64,000 bases of DNA from Magnetococcales bacterium (GTDB lineage: Bacteria > Pseudomonadota > Magnetococcia > Magnetococcales > UBA8363), in contig PEAK01000001.1 in assembly GCA_002753515.1 (NCBI GenBank), forward strand, positions 46,138-110,137, in the 5' to 3' direction. The translations under genes and the position numbers were made by a program. The notes beneath the pieces were generated by a model, which saw only the letters and a list, made by a program, of their open reading frames with translations, was not told the DNA's origin and ran no database searches. Shown here in pieces: positions 1 to 9,113 of this stretch (positions are counted from its first letter, which is position 1; every line of letters begins with the position of its first letter).

Positions 1-26
1 ATTAATAATCCATTCCAGACCACTTC

Positions 27-1337
27 ATGATACCATCCAGCGATCCAGTGCCCGATACCAATCGACACCCCGATGCCACAATGACCGTGCAGCAGGTCAA
101 TGTGATCATCAACAGGTTGTTGCAATTGTCGTTGGAACCCCTGACGTTGGTGGAATACCTGGATGAGGTTATCTTTGTCCTGACGGCGGCTCCCTGGTTG
201 CCGGTTTCAAACAGAGGGGCCATATTTTTGTGGGATGAGCATGGGAGCCAATTGCGCCTGAGCGCCCAGGTTAACATGGCACCAGAACATCAGGCGATGT
301 GTCGTACTGTGGATCGCGGCCATTGTTTGTGTGGTCAGGCGGTACAAACCCGGCAAATGGTTTTGTCGGATGATTTCGACTCGCATCATGCCAACCGTCC
401 CCCGGGTTTGGCCCATCACGGGGATTGTGCCATCCCCCTGCAGACGGAGGATCGATTGCTGGGGGTGTTGCATCTTTCCCCATTGCCCGATTATCAATTC
501 AACGATCAGGAACTCACCTTTTTACGGGCCATTTCCAGCACCCTGTCCAGTGCCATCATCCGATTCCAGCAGGAAGAGCAGTTACAGCAGGCTAAAATCA
601 AGGCGGAGGAGGATGCCCGGATATTGGCCAGGCAGCACGAGGAATTGTTGGCAGCCGACCGTTTGCGTGTTTCGGTGGAACACATTACGCGCCACGATTT
701 AAAAACACCTTTGGCCGGGATTGTCAGCTTTGCCGACATGCTACTGGAACATCCCGATCTGGATGAAGAAATTCGCAATGGTTTGAAAATTATCCTCGAT
801 AGCGGATATCGTGCCTTACATATGGTCAACCTATCCTTGTACCTTTTTCAAATGGAACAGGGTATCTACAACTTGCGAGCCGAATCCATCGATGCCATTC
901 CGCTCATCCATAAAATTTTTAGGGACCTTACCCAAAGTATTGAACGATTTCAAATTGTCATGGTTGTTCAACTGGATGGCCGAAACGTGCAGAAGGGGGA
1001 TCGATTTTTTTTTCTGGGTGAAGAATTGCTGGCTTATTCCATGTTTGCCAACCTGATCAAAAACGCCGTTGAAGCCTCGCAGTTGGGGCAATGCGTGACC
1101 CTGTCCCTGACCAGGGCCGGGTCAAAAAGACAAATAGACATCCACAACCAAACCGCAGTGGATCCGGGTATCAGGGATCGGTTTTTTGAAAAGTTTGTCA
1201 CGTCTGGAAAAAAATTTGGTACCGGACTTGGGACTTATTCCGCCAAGCTGATCGCTGAAACCATGGGGGGCTCCATAACCATGACCAGTTCGGAGGAGAC
1301 GGGAACCACCGTTACTCTCCAGTTTTCCGCGCCCTGA
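27..1337 (+). CDS. GAF-domain sensor histidine kinase (orphan)
   Basis: Predicted soluble sensor kinase of 436 residues. A GAF-like sensory domain spans roughly residues 25-180, followed by a charged coiled-coil linker (about 181-215). The phospho-acceptor H-box is at about residue 222 (ITRHDLKTPLAG). The C-terminal HATPase domain shows an N-box (NLIKNAVEAS, about 345) and a glycine-rich G2 loop (GTGLGTYSAKL, about 398). No transmembrane segment is visible, so the signal is probably cytoplasmic. No receiver domain or response-regulator gene is adjacent, which makes it an orphan kinase here. The first ATG has no clear ribosome site; another in-frame ATG lies at 81. The gene converges with the HD-GYP gene, with 11 bases between the stops. 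The kinase call is firm; ligand and partner are unknown. Confidence 0.85.
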   Translation: MIPSSDPVPDTNRHPDATMTVQQVNVIINRLLQLSLEPLTLVEYLDEVIFVLTAAPWLPVSNRGAIFLWDEHGSQLRLSAQVNMAPEHQAMCRTVDRGHCLCGQAVQTRQMVLSDDFDSHHANRPPGLAHHGDCAIPLQTEDRLLGVLHLSPLPDYQFNDQELTFLRAISSTLSSAIIRFQQEEQLQQAKIKAEEDARILARQHEELLAADRLRVSVEHITRHDLKTPLAGIVSFADMLLEHPDLDEEIRNGLKIILDSGYRALHMVNLSLYLFQMEQGIYNLRAESIDAIPLIHKIFRDLTQSIERFQIVMVVQLDGRNVQKGDRFFFLGEELLAYSMFANLIKNAVEASQLGQCVTLSLTRAGSKRQIDIHNQTAVDPGIRDRFFEKFVTSGKKFGTGLGTYSAKLIAETMGGSITMTSSEETGTTVTLQFSAP

Positions 1338-1348
1338 CTTTTCAAGAG

Positions 1349-2413
1349 TCAAGAGTATAGATTGCCATTGGGTAGAAAGGTTTTCGGGTCAATTCCCCAA
1401 TCTTCCGGGTGTTCACTGGCGACAACGGTGTAGCCCTGCTGTTTGTCCTTCCACGCCATCAGATCGACATCCCGGGGATCAATTTTTTTGCCTGTGTGCC
1501 CATCGATGATTAAACGCACTGTGGGATAAAGCAAATGGGCACGGTTGGTTTGAATGACGACTCCCAGGAGTTGGTTTTCCAATCGCACCAATGAGCCCAA
1601 CGGATAAATGCCGATATGATGAATGAAGGTATGGACCAGCTTGGCATTCAAGCGCTGCTTGATGGACATTTCATGAATTTTCCGCAAGGCATTGGTTGCC
1701 GACCAGGCTCGACGATAGGGCCTGGGGGACGTCATGGCATCGTACATATCGATGATGGCTGATAAATGTTGCAGTTCGACGTGTTTATCCATAACCGGGG
1801 CAACCACATAACCCGTTCCATCCTGACGACCATGATGGGTTCCGGCAATTACCAATGCGATTTCCGGTACGCCAGGGGTACGTACCAACAAGCGATAACC
1901 CAATTCCACATGTTTTTGTACCTGGCGCAGTTCCGCATCGCTCAACTTGCCGGGTTTGTGATAAATAGTTTCCGGGACTCTGACCATGCCGATATCATGC
2001 ATCATGCCACCAACGCCGGCGGCGATGACCCCGGCATCATCGAAGCCCAGGGATCGGGTTACGGCCATGATGAAAACCCCGACATTGACGGAATGCTGAA
2101 ACAGGTAATCGTCACGACATTTGATCAGGCTGAGGTTCAGCAAGGCATCATCGTTTTTCAGTAAGGATTCCATCATTTGTGTGCTGACCGCCTGGATGGG
2201 TCTGATGGAAACCTGCCGCCCCAGTCGGGCATCTTCCAGGACGTTGGCCACCAATTTTTTGGCTTGGTTTTTTATCTCTGCCGCTGTGCCCATCTCCTCA
2301 GCCAATAGGACACTGTGCCCGGGTAACGATTTGGGTTCTGGCTCGTCTAATAATTCCTTGAGCTGCGCTTCCAGCAGTTGTTGTGCGGTGACGTCGATTT
2401 CGGTGGTTTCCAT
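1349..2413 (-). CDS. HD-GYP-type protein with degenerate GYP motif
   Basis: A 354-residue HD-domain protein of the HD-GYP family, whose typical members hydrolyse cyclic di-GMP. The metal-binding HDIG tetrad is present (MMHDIGMVRVPE, about residue 141). The second signature reads HHGRQDGTGYV where canonical proteins have HHE..DGxGYP, so both the glutamate and the GYP proline are changed. The later ALIDMYDAMTS-like stretch is kept (AIIDMYDAMTSPRPY). It is a paralogue of the HD-GYP gene at 15084-16370: both share the C-terminal tail (VRLENQLLGVVIQ and following). It lacks that protein's N-terminal DUF3391-like extension. It may be a weakened enzyme or a c-di-GMP effector; the sequence alone cannot tell. 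Confidence 0.82.
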   Translation of the reverse strand: METTEIDVTAQQLLEAQLKELLDEPEPKSLPGHSVLLAEEMGTAAEIKNQAKKLVANVLEDARLGRQVSIRPIQAVSTQMMESLLKNDDALLNLSLIKCRDDYLFQHSVNVGVFIMAVTRSLGFDDAGVIAAGVGGMMHDIGMVRVPETIYHKPGKLSDAELRQVQKHVELGYRLLVRTPGVPEIALVIAGTHHGRQDGTGYVVAPVMDKHVELQHLSAIIDMYDAMTSPRPYRRAWSATNALRKIHEMSIKQRLNAKLVHTFIHHIGIYPLGSLVRLENQLLGVVIQTNRAHLLYPTVRLIIDGHTGKKIDPRDVDLMAWKDKQQGYTVVASEHPEDWGIDPKTFLPNGNLYS

Positions 2414-2486
2414 GGTTACAAACTCTAAATGTGCCCCATTCTTGCGACCAGGAGTAGTTTACATTAATTTTCACGGGTGTGAGAAT

Positions 2487-2503
2487 GTCTCATGATTTGA
2501 GAC
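2487..2503. promoter_or_regulatory. Palindrome in a divergent intergenic region (operator candidate)
   Basis: The 17-base sequence GTCTCATGATTTGAGAC has perfect 6-base arms around a 5-base centre. It lies in the 114-base gap between the divergently transcribed HD-GYP gene (start 2413) and acyltransferase gene (start 2528). Position and symmetry fit a regulator-binding site, but no T-run follows and the regulator is unknown. Confidence 0.3.
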
Positions 2504-2527
2504 TACGATTTTTCCTCCTTCGTTGAT

Positions 2528-3706
2528 TTGGATACCGTGACGCCATCACCTTCTGCTTCCATTCAGGGGTACCCACGTATCATCGCCCTGGACGTCCTGC
2601 GTGGGGCCACCGTTGTGTTCATGCTCCTGGTGAACAACCCCGGCGATTGGAGCCATGTCTATGGCCCCCTGTTGCACGCCCCCTGGCACGGTTGGACGCC
2701 AACCGACTTTATTTTTCCTTTTTTTCTATGGATCGTTGGCGTTTCCGCAGTGCTTTCGTTACGGCGACGCTTGCAACAGGGTGTTTCGGCAAACGACCTG
2801 TCCCTCTTTGTTTTACGCCGGGTGTTCATTTTATTGGCCCTGGGATTGTTTTTGTCGGCATTTCCCTTCGGTTTGATTCTGAATCACACCTTTTCTTTGT
2901 CAAGCATGCGTTTTCCCGGGGTTTTGCAACGTATCGCCTTGTGCTATTGGGCGGCTGGATGGTTGATTATCCATACAAATCCCCGAACGCAAATCACAAT
3001 TATCCTGGTTCTCATCATAGGTTATGGATTGTTGCTCACTCAAATTCCCGTCCCCGGATACGGTGCAGGAATTTTGTTACCCCGGGGTAATTGGGCGTGG
3101 TATGTCGATTCTTCCCTGTTATCGGGCCATACCTGGAGTGGTGCCCCCGTTCCCGGTTTCGACCCGGAGGGGATTGTGAGTACTTTTGCTGCGGTGGCTA
3201 CAACCTTGTTGGGGGGGATGACGGGTCATTTCTTGCTCTCTTCCCATTCACAACGCAACAAAGTGATTCTCATGATGGTTGGCGGGGGTGTACTGATCGT
3301 GTTGGGTGTCATCCTGGATCAATGGTGGCTCCCCATCAATAAAAATCTTTGGACCAGCTCCTATGTGGTGTTCACCGCCGGCGTCGCTACTGTCGTTCTG
3401 GCTCTTGCCTACGGTGGGCTGGATATCCTGGGGATCAAACGTTGGTCCATGCTTTTTGCGTATTGTGGCCAAAACGCCATCGCCCTTTTTGTCCTTTCCG
3501 GTCTCGTCGGTCGCCTGTTGATCCTGATCAAACGGGTCACTCCTGAAAATAAAATTATTTCTCTAAAGACTTTTTTATTTCAGAATTATTTTCTCCCTTT
3601 TTTTGATCCCCAATTGGCCTCTTTTTTGTTTGCCCTGGTTTTCACCCTCCTGATGGGACTCCTGGCGTTCGCCATCTACCGGATGAACTGGATTATCAAA
3701 GTGTAG
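2528..3706 (+). CDS. Polytopic membrane acyltransferase, DUF5009/HGSNAT-like
   Basis: A 392-residue integral membrane protein with about ten hydrophobic segments. The N-terminus carries the family hallmark RIIALDVLRGATVVFMLLVN, then a PTDFIFPFFLWIVGVS stretch. These are typical of the heparan-alpha-glucosaminide N-acetyltransferase/DUF5009 family, which moves acyl groups across a membrane to sugars. The bacterial substrate is generally unknown; modification of an envelope glycan is an inference. The reading frame opens with TTG at 2528, with GTG at 2537 as an alternative. Neither has a recognisable ribosome site, so the start is uncertain. It precedes priA by 73 bases but is not functionally linked to it. 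Confidence 0.75.
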   Translation: MDTVTPSPSASIQGYPRIIALDVLRGATVVFMLLVNNPGDWSHVYGPLLHAPWHGWTPTDFIFPFFLWIVGVSAVLSLRRRLQQGVSANDLSLFVLRRVFILLALGLFLSAFPFGLILNHTFSLSSMRFPGVLQRIALCYWAAGWLIIHTNPRTQITIILVLIIGYGLLLTQIPVPGYGAGILLPRGNWAWYVDSSLLSGHTWSGAPVPGFDPEGIVSTFAAVATTLLGGMTGHFLLSSHSQRNKVILMMVGGGVLIVLGVILDQWWLPINKNLWTSSYVVFTAGVATVVLALAYGGLDILGIKRWSMLFAYCGQNAIALFVLSGLVGRLLILIKRVTPENKIISLKTFLFQNYFLPFFDPQLASFLFALVFTLLMGLLAFAIYRMNWIIKV

Positions 3707-3779
3707 AGAGTTACAGTGTGGTGCCCAGAAACCGTGCTTGACTCCCGCGAATGGCACTGCAAGAGTAATGTGAACGGCC

Positions 3780-5990
3780 ATGTACGCAGAAATTGCTCTG
3801 CCCATTCCCATGCATACCTTGTTCACCTATGCGGTACCGGAAAACCTGTGCCATGGCAAACCAGGCATGCTGGCACTGGTGCCGGTGGGACGCGGTCAAC
3901 AGGTCGGGGTCATCTGGCGCATACTCGACAAACCCACCTGGGAAGGGACCATTCGTCCCATTATCGATCTTTTGACCCCGGAACCCTGGTTTGATGAGAA
4001 TTTGTTGTTTTTACTGGATTGGATCAGCCGCTATTATCTCAGACCTTTGGGTCATGTCGTCGCGTTGGCCCTGCCCGGGCATCTGCGTTTCGCACCGCAC
4101 CATCGCATCCTCTGGGTCGGAAGAACAGAAGGGTGCCGACCCGAACTGGAGCCGATCCTCACCCTGATGGAAAAAAAGAAGCAGGTGACCCTGGCGACCT
4201 TGAGCAAACATTTCCCAGGTCCGGGATTGACAAAAAATCTCCATTCCCTGGAGAAACTGGGGTGCATTCGCCGGGAAACATCCTATCGGTTACGCCATTC
4301 CCGGGAAGCCGAACACATGCCTTGGGCGTTGCCAACCGATATTCCACGGGTCGGGGAACCGGAGTGCGTACTCAATGCGGAACAGCAATTGTGTGTGGAT
4401 TATTTAACGGAAAGTCTGCAAACACGGACGTTTCGACCGTTTCTTTTGGATGGGGTGACCGGTAGCGGCAAGACCGAAGTCTATTTCCGCTTGGTCGATA
4501 GCTGTCTGAGCCTGGGGCGGCAGGTGTTGTTGCTGGTGCCGGAAATCGGTTTGACACCCCAACTGGTCCAGCGCTATCTGGGCCGTTTCACAACTCATTT
4601 GGCAGTGTTCCACTCCGGGATGACCAGCCGGGAACGTTTCAAGGCTTGGCAGCGTTTACACTCCGGGGAGGCGCGGGTGGTGATCGGTGCCCGGAGCGCC
4701 ATTTTTGCACCGTTCATCGATCTTGGTTTGATCGTCGTCGATGAAGAACACGATCCTTCCTACAAACAGGAGGGTGGCGTGCCGTATCATGGGCGCGACA
4801 TGGCGGTGGTCCGGGCGCAAAAGGCGGGGGCATTATTGATCCTGGGCAGCGCTACCCCCTCCATGGAATCGTTGCATAATGCCCATCTGGGGCGCTTCAC
4901 CCACCTGAAACTTAAAACACGGGCTACCGGTGCCACTCTGCCCACAATTGAAGTGGTGCATGCGGGTCTGAAGGAAAATCAAAGGAGTGCTGGAAAAAAT
5001 TCCCTGATCTCCTTGCCTTTGGAACAGGCGTTACACCAAACCCTGGGCCAGGGATTTCAGGCTTTGCTGTTTTTGAACCGTCGGGGTTGGGCACCGTCTT
5101 TGCTCTGCCGCCGGTGTGGCCATGCCGTCATGTGTCCCAATTGTTCGGTCACATTAACCTGGCACGAAAAAAAAGGTCAATTGATGTGCCATTATTGCGA
5201 CCACCGACAGACAGCAATGGATGTTTGTCCCGATTGTGGCCAATTAAGCCTGTTCTTTTTCGGACCCGGTACGGAACAGTTGGAAAAAGAGACTCGGGAT
5301 TGTTTTCCCGGGGCGCGCATTGCCCGTATTGATCGGGATACGGTATCCAGCAAAGAAGTCCAACTGGAAGAAACCTTGGCTGCTTTTCGCGATGGACACT
5401 TGGATATTTTGGTGGGGACGCAAATGACCGCCAAAGGACATCATTTTCCCCGTTTGGCCCTGGTGGGGGTGGTATTTGCGGAAAGCTCCCTCTGGCAACC
5501 CGACTTTCGCGCCGCCGAGAGAAGTTGCCAATTGCTGACCCAGGTGGCGGGACGCGCCGGGCGCGAAGAAATTCCTGGACGGGTGGTGATTCAATCCTTC
5601 GATCCAACCCATTATGCCATCAAGGCTGTGGTGCAGAATGATGGCGCAGGCTTCATCCGGCAGGAGATGGCTTTACGCCGTGAATTGGGCTATCCCCCTT
5701 TTCAAAGGTTGGCCCTGTTGCGATTTTCGTCCCCGGATCAAACAAAGGGAGAGGAATATAGCCAAATTTTGGCGCAAAATCTGCCTGTCTCCCCCTGCGC
5801 AACTTTGTTAGGCCCGGCACAATCCCCTTTGTTCAAGCTGCGTAATCGCTATCGCTGGCAGCTCTTGATCAAGGAAAATCCCGGTGAAAAATTGCATGGA
5901 TATTTGGCACAATTGTTGAGCATGGCACTATCTTTGGCTTCCACGGCCATTCGCGTCGATTTGGATGTGGATCCGCACTCTTTTTTGTAA
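3780..5990 (+). CDS. priA: Primosomal replication restart helicase PriA
   Basis: A 736-residue superfamily 2 helicase that recognises stalled forks and reloads the replisome. The N-terminal 3'-DNA-binding region is followed by a Walker A loop GVTGSGKTEVY (about 225), the DEEH box (VVDEEHDPSYKQ, about 320) and GSATPS. A zinc-binding region with paired CxxC motifs lies at about 443-488 (CRRCGHAVMCPNC, CHYCDH, CPDCG). The C-terminal helicase lobe has GTQMTAKGHHFP and AGRAGR. Length is normal for the family. It heads a block priA-def-fmt-dnaA, a neighbourhood combining translation initiation and replication genes. No terminator is visible after it. Identification is secure. Confidence 0.97.
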   Translation: MYAEIALPIPMHTLFTYAVPENLCHGKPGMLALVPVGRGQQVGVIWRILDKPTWEGTIRPIIDLLTPEPWFDENLLFLLDWISRYYLRPLGHVVALALPGHLRFAPHHRILWVGRTEGCRPELEPILTLMEKKKQVTLATLSKHFPGPGLTKNLHSLEKLGCIRRETSYRLRHSREAEHMPWALPTDIPRVGEPECVLNAEQQLCVDYLTESLQTRTFRPFLLDGVTGSGKTEVYFRLVDSCLSLGRQVLLLVPEIGLTPQLVQRYLGRFTTHLAVFHSGMTSRERFKAWQRLHSGEARVVIGARSAIFAPFIDLGLIVVDEEHDPSYKQEGGVPYHGRDMAVVRAQKAGALLILGSATPSMESLHNAHLGRFTHLKLKTRATGATLPTIEVVHAGLKENQRSAGKNSLISLPLEQALHQTLGQGFQALLFLNRRGWAPSLLCRRCGHAVMCPNCSVTLTWHEKKGQLMCHYCDHRQTAMDVCPDCGQLSLFFFGPGTEQLEKETRDCFPGARIARIDRDTVSSKEVQLEETLAAFRDGHLDILVGTQMTAKGHHFPRLALVGVVFAESSLWQPDFRAAERSCQLLTQVAGRAGREEIPGRVVIQSFDPTHYAIKAVVQNDGAGFIRQEMALRRELGYPPFQRLALLRFSSPDQTKGEEYSQILAQNLPVSPCATLLGPAQSPLFKLRNRYRWQLLIKENPGEKLHGYLAQLLSMALSLASTAIRVDLDVDPHSFL

Positions 5991-6093
5991 GTTTTCCCTG
6001 GATTCCTGGGATTTTTGTTGGTTACCCTTTGCCTAAAGGGACTGAGGAAACATTAAGCTTGCCATTCTTGAAGAACGAAAGAAGGTTGAAACC

Positions 6094-6606
6094 ATGGCCA
6101 TACTACCCATTCTTACTGTCCCGGACCGCAGGCTCAAGCAGGTTTCGCAACCGGTTACGCTCGTGGACGATGCTGTGCGGCAACTCATGGATGATATGGC
6201 GGAAACCATGTACCACGCTATCGGCATCGGTTTGGCGGCCCCACAGGTTGGGGTTTTGCGACGGGTCATCTGCTGCGATGTGACGCATGCGCAGAATGGG
6301 GATGAAAAAAAACCTGTTTTTATCGCCAATCCCGTCATTGTCCATCAGGAAGGGGATATTTGCTGGAAAGAGGGATGTTTGTCGATACCGGAGTATCATG
6401 CGGAAGTGATGAGATTTTCTCAGATTGTTGTGCAAGGATTGGATCGCGACAACCAGCCCCTGGAACTTAAGGCTACCGAGTTGATGGCTGTCTGTCTGCA
6501 ACACGAAGTTGACCATTTGAACGGGAAACTGTTTATCGATCACATCTCGGCGCTGAAACGATCTATCTTCATGAAAAAATTAAAGAAGAAGAAAGAAGAA
6601 ACATGA
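6094..6606 (+). CDS. def: Peptide deformylase
   Basis: A 170-residue metalloenzyme that removes the formyl group from the initiator methionine of new proteins. All three family motifs are intact: GIGLAAPQVG (about 45), EGCLSIPEY (about 93; the Cys binds metal) and HEVDH (about 137; two metal-binding His and the catalytic Glu). The extreme C-terminus is lysine-rich (KKLKKKKEET). A GAAGG ribosome site precedes the ATG. The stop overlaps the fmt start by four bases, which implies translational coupling of deformylase and formyltransferase. Confidence 0.97.
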   Translation: MAILPILTVPDRRLKQVSQPVTLVDDAVRQLMDDMAETMYHAIGIGLAAPQVGVLRRVICCDVTHAQNGDEKKPVFIANPVIVHQEGDICWKEGCLSIPEYHAEVMRFSQIVVQGLDRDNQPLELKATELMAVCLQHEVDHLNGKLFIDHISALKRSIFMKKLKKKKEET

Positions 6607-7568
6607 GTCCCGCCCCTTTGCGCATCCTTTTCATGGGGACGCCCGATTTTGCCGTACCCAGCCTGACGGCTTTGCTGGGTGGGGGTGACCACTTGGTTGG
6701 CGTCTTGACACAGCCGGATCGGGTGGCGGGGCGGGGAATGCAAACCAATCCGTCACCGGTGAAACGCTACGCCCAACAATGTGGGTTGCCGGTGTATCAA
6801 CCGGTGAGTTTGCGTCATCCCGAAGCCGTGTCCCTGGTGACAGGTCTCAAGCCCGATGTGATTGTCGTGACAGCCTATGGGTTGCTGTTGCCGCCGTCGA
6901 TCCTGGCCATACCCGGGCATGGTTGTATCAATGTTCATGCGTCCCTGTTACCACGCTGGCGCGGGGCGGCACCTATACAACGGGCAATCCTTGCGGGAGA
7001 TGAGGTCACGGGTGTGACCATCATGGTCATGGAGGAGGGGCTTGATACCGGCCCCATCGTAGACATGGAATCCGTGGTCATCGACGAAACAATGACAACC
7101 GGTCGGCTGCACGATCAGCTTGCGGATTTGGGGGGGCGTCTTTTAGCGACGACCATCCAGGCGTTGAAGGCAGGAAACCTCTATTCCCGTCCCCAGCCTG
7201 AAGCCGGTATTACCTATGCTAACAAGCTCAAATCAGAAGAGGAACACATTGATTGGAATGGCGATGCGGCTGTCATCCACCGTCAGGTGCGTGCCTTGAG
7301 CCCCCGACCCGGTGCCCGTACCCGGTATCAGGGGCACACCTTGAAAATTCTTGAGGGAAGTCCGTGCATGGTCAAAACTTCGGCCAAACCCGGGGAAGTG
7401 ATCGCCATCGTCGAAGATGGTTTCCAGGTTGCCTGTGGTTCCGGGGTTTTTTTGGTGAAAACAATGACCCCCAGCGGCAAAAAAACCATGTCGGCTACAG
7501 CCTGGGTTTTGGGTCGGCAGGGTGTTTTGGGACACTTTCTCGGTGATGTTGAAAATACGGGAATGTGA
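6603..7568 (+). CDS. fmt: Methionyl-tRNA formyltransferase
   Basis: A 321-residue enzyme that formylates Met-tRNA(fMet) using 10-formyltetrahydrofolate. The N-terminal Rossmann-like domain starts RILFMGTPDFAVPSL. The catalytic region shows NVHASLLPRWRGAAPIQ (Asn-His) with a conserved Asp further on, and the C-terminal tRNA-binding domain follows (from about residue 205). The ATG overlaps the def stop by four bases (ATGA). It is the last gene before the dnaA block; only a short gap separates it from the dnaA frame. Confidence 0.97.
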   Translation: MSPAPLRILFMGTPDFAVPSLTALLGGGDHLVGVLTQPDRVAGRGMQTNPSPVKRYAQQCGLPVYQPVSLRHPEAVSLVTGLKPDVIVVTAYGLLLPPSILAIPGHGCINVHASLLPRWRGAAPIQRAILAGDEVTGVTIMVMEEGLDTGPIVDMESVVIDETMTTGRLHDQLADLGGRLLATTIQALKAGNLYSRPQPEAGITYANKLKSEEEHIDWNGDAAVIHRQVRALSPRPGARTRYQGHTLKILEGSPCMVKTSAKPGEVIAIVEDGFQVACGSGVFLVKTMTPSGKKTMSATAWVLGRQGVLGHFLGDVENTGM

Positions 7569-7724
7569 CATCGCATTTACGGTTGCCCCAGCAAAAAAAT
7601 ACCGGCTGAAAATCTTCAGCATCCATTTGTTCCACTGCCCCGGAATATGGTAGATTGGCGTCTGCCTTTCTTTAAGACTTCAAGCTCCTGCCAAAAGCGG
7701 GATCAAGGGATGGTTTGGCTGCTG

Positions 7725-9086
7725 ATGGAAGACTATTGGACAAGAACTGTGGTTTCGGTCAAGGCTCAGGTTTCGCCAGAGGTGTATAATCTTTGGATCC
7801 GATCCTTACGGCCTGGAAAAAATCTGGCGGATGGCCGTATGGAGGTTTTGTGTCACAATGATTTTGCCGCAGACTATGTGGACAAACATTACCGTACCTT
7901 GCTGGAATCAGCCATGGCGGTTGAGAAAGGGACGCATCAACCCCTGTTTTTCCGTGCAGATCCCGGCGTCAAGAGTGGTATCGTCGGGCGGAGTTCCAAC
8001 GAACCCGAAGTGTCCGAGGAACCGCCACCCTCTTTGCCCGAAGCGGAGGTCGTCCAATCACCGTCTGTTTCAGGGTTGATGGAGCGCTACACCTTCGATT
8101 TATTCGTCGTCGGGGCATGCAATCAATTTGCCCATGCCGCCGCATCCCGGGTCGCCGATGGGCCACCCGTGGTTTATAACCCCCTCTACATGCATGGTGG
8201 CACCGGTCTGGGAAAAACCCACCTGTTGCATGCGATTGGTCACAAGGTGTTGAAAGACAACCCACAAGCCAAAGTTCGTTATATTTCATCGGAAAAATTT
8301 ATGACATTATTCATTGATCACACCCGTATGGGGCGGGTCAATGATTTTAAAAGCCAATTCCGCAGTGTTGACCTGCTCTTGGTAGACGATATCCACTTCT
8401 TTGCCGGAAAAAAGGGGACGCAAGAGGAGTTTTTCCATACTTTCAATGCATTGTACGGAGATGGCAAACAGATCATCCTGACATCCGACAGCTTGCCACA
8501 GGATATGCCCTTGGATGAGCGTCTGCGTTCGCGCTTCGCCCAGGGTTTGGTCGTGGATATCCATCCCCCCGACCTCGAAACGCGTGTTGCCATCTTAAAG
8601 AAAAAAGCACTTGCAGAAGATATTGATCTGGAAGACGATGTGGCCTTTTTCCTCGCGGATGCCATCCAGACCAATGTCCGCGAACTGGAAGGGGCATTGA
8701 TTCGGGTATTCGCCCTGGCCTCCATTGAAAAAGCTCCTATTACCATGGCCCTGGTCAAGGAGAGCCTGCGCAACATACTTAAAAATCCCGAACGGCGTGT
8801 CATTCCCATCGATGAAATCCAACGTACCGTGGCTACTTTCTATAAAATCGCACCCATGGATTTGCGCTCCAACAAACGCTCCCGGGAGTTCAGCTATCCG
8901 CGGCAAATAGCCATGTATTTATGCAAAAAATTAACAAACCATTCCTACCCTGAAATCGGTGAGCAATTTGGTGGCCGCGACCACACCACAGTTCTGTATG
9001 CCGTTGGTCGGGTTAACGAGAGACAATCCGAGGATTCCGTCCTTGCCAAGCAATTGCAATCCCTGACAGAAATGTTGAGCCACTGA
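7725..9086 (+). CDS. dnaA: Chromosomal replication initiator DnaA
   Basis: AAA+ initiator of chromosome replication. From the chosen ATG it has 453 residues. Domain I begins MEDYWTRTVVSVK; a variable linker follows to about residue 110. The AAA+ core carries Walker A GGTGLGKTHLLHAI, Walker B LLVDDIHFF and the arginine-finger region RLRSRFAQG. The C-terminal helix-turn-helix ends in the DnaA signature GGRDHTTVLYAVGRV. The frame is open from 7647 with in-frame ATGs at 7647, 7710 and 7725; 7725 is preferred because it gives the usual short lead before the first Trp. An AAGGGA lies 14 bases upstream, a long spacing, so the start is not certain. Confidence 0.96.
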   Translation: MEDYWTRTVVSVKAQVSPEVYNLWIRSLRPGKNLADGRMEVLCHNDFAADYVDKHYRTLLESAMAVEKGTHQPLFFRADPGVKSGIVGRSSNEPEVSEEPPPSLPEAEVVQSPSVSGLMERYTFDLFVVGACNQFAHAAASRVADGPPVVYNPLYMHGGTGLGKTHLLHAIGHKVLKDNPQAKVRYISSEKFMTLFIDHTRMGRVNDFKSQFRSVDLLLVDDIHFFAGKKGTQEEFFHTFNALYGDGKQIILTSDSLPQDMPLDERLRSRFAQGLVVDIHPPDLETRVAILKKKALAEDIDLEDDVAFFLADAIQTNVRELEGALIRVFALASIEKAPITMALVKESLRNILKNPERRVIPIDEIQRTVATFYKIAPMDLRSNKRSREFSYPRQIAMYLCKKLTNHSYPEIGEQFGGRDHTTVLYAVGRVNERQSEDSVLAKQLQSLTEMLSH

Positions 9087-9113
9087 CGACATACCCAATC
9101 AAGGTCACTCTCC

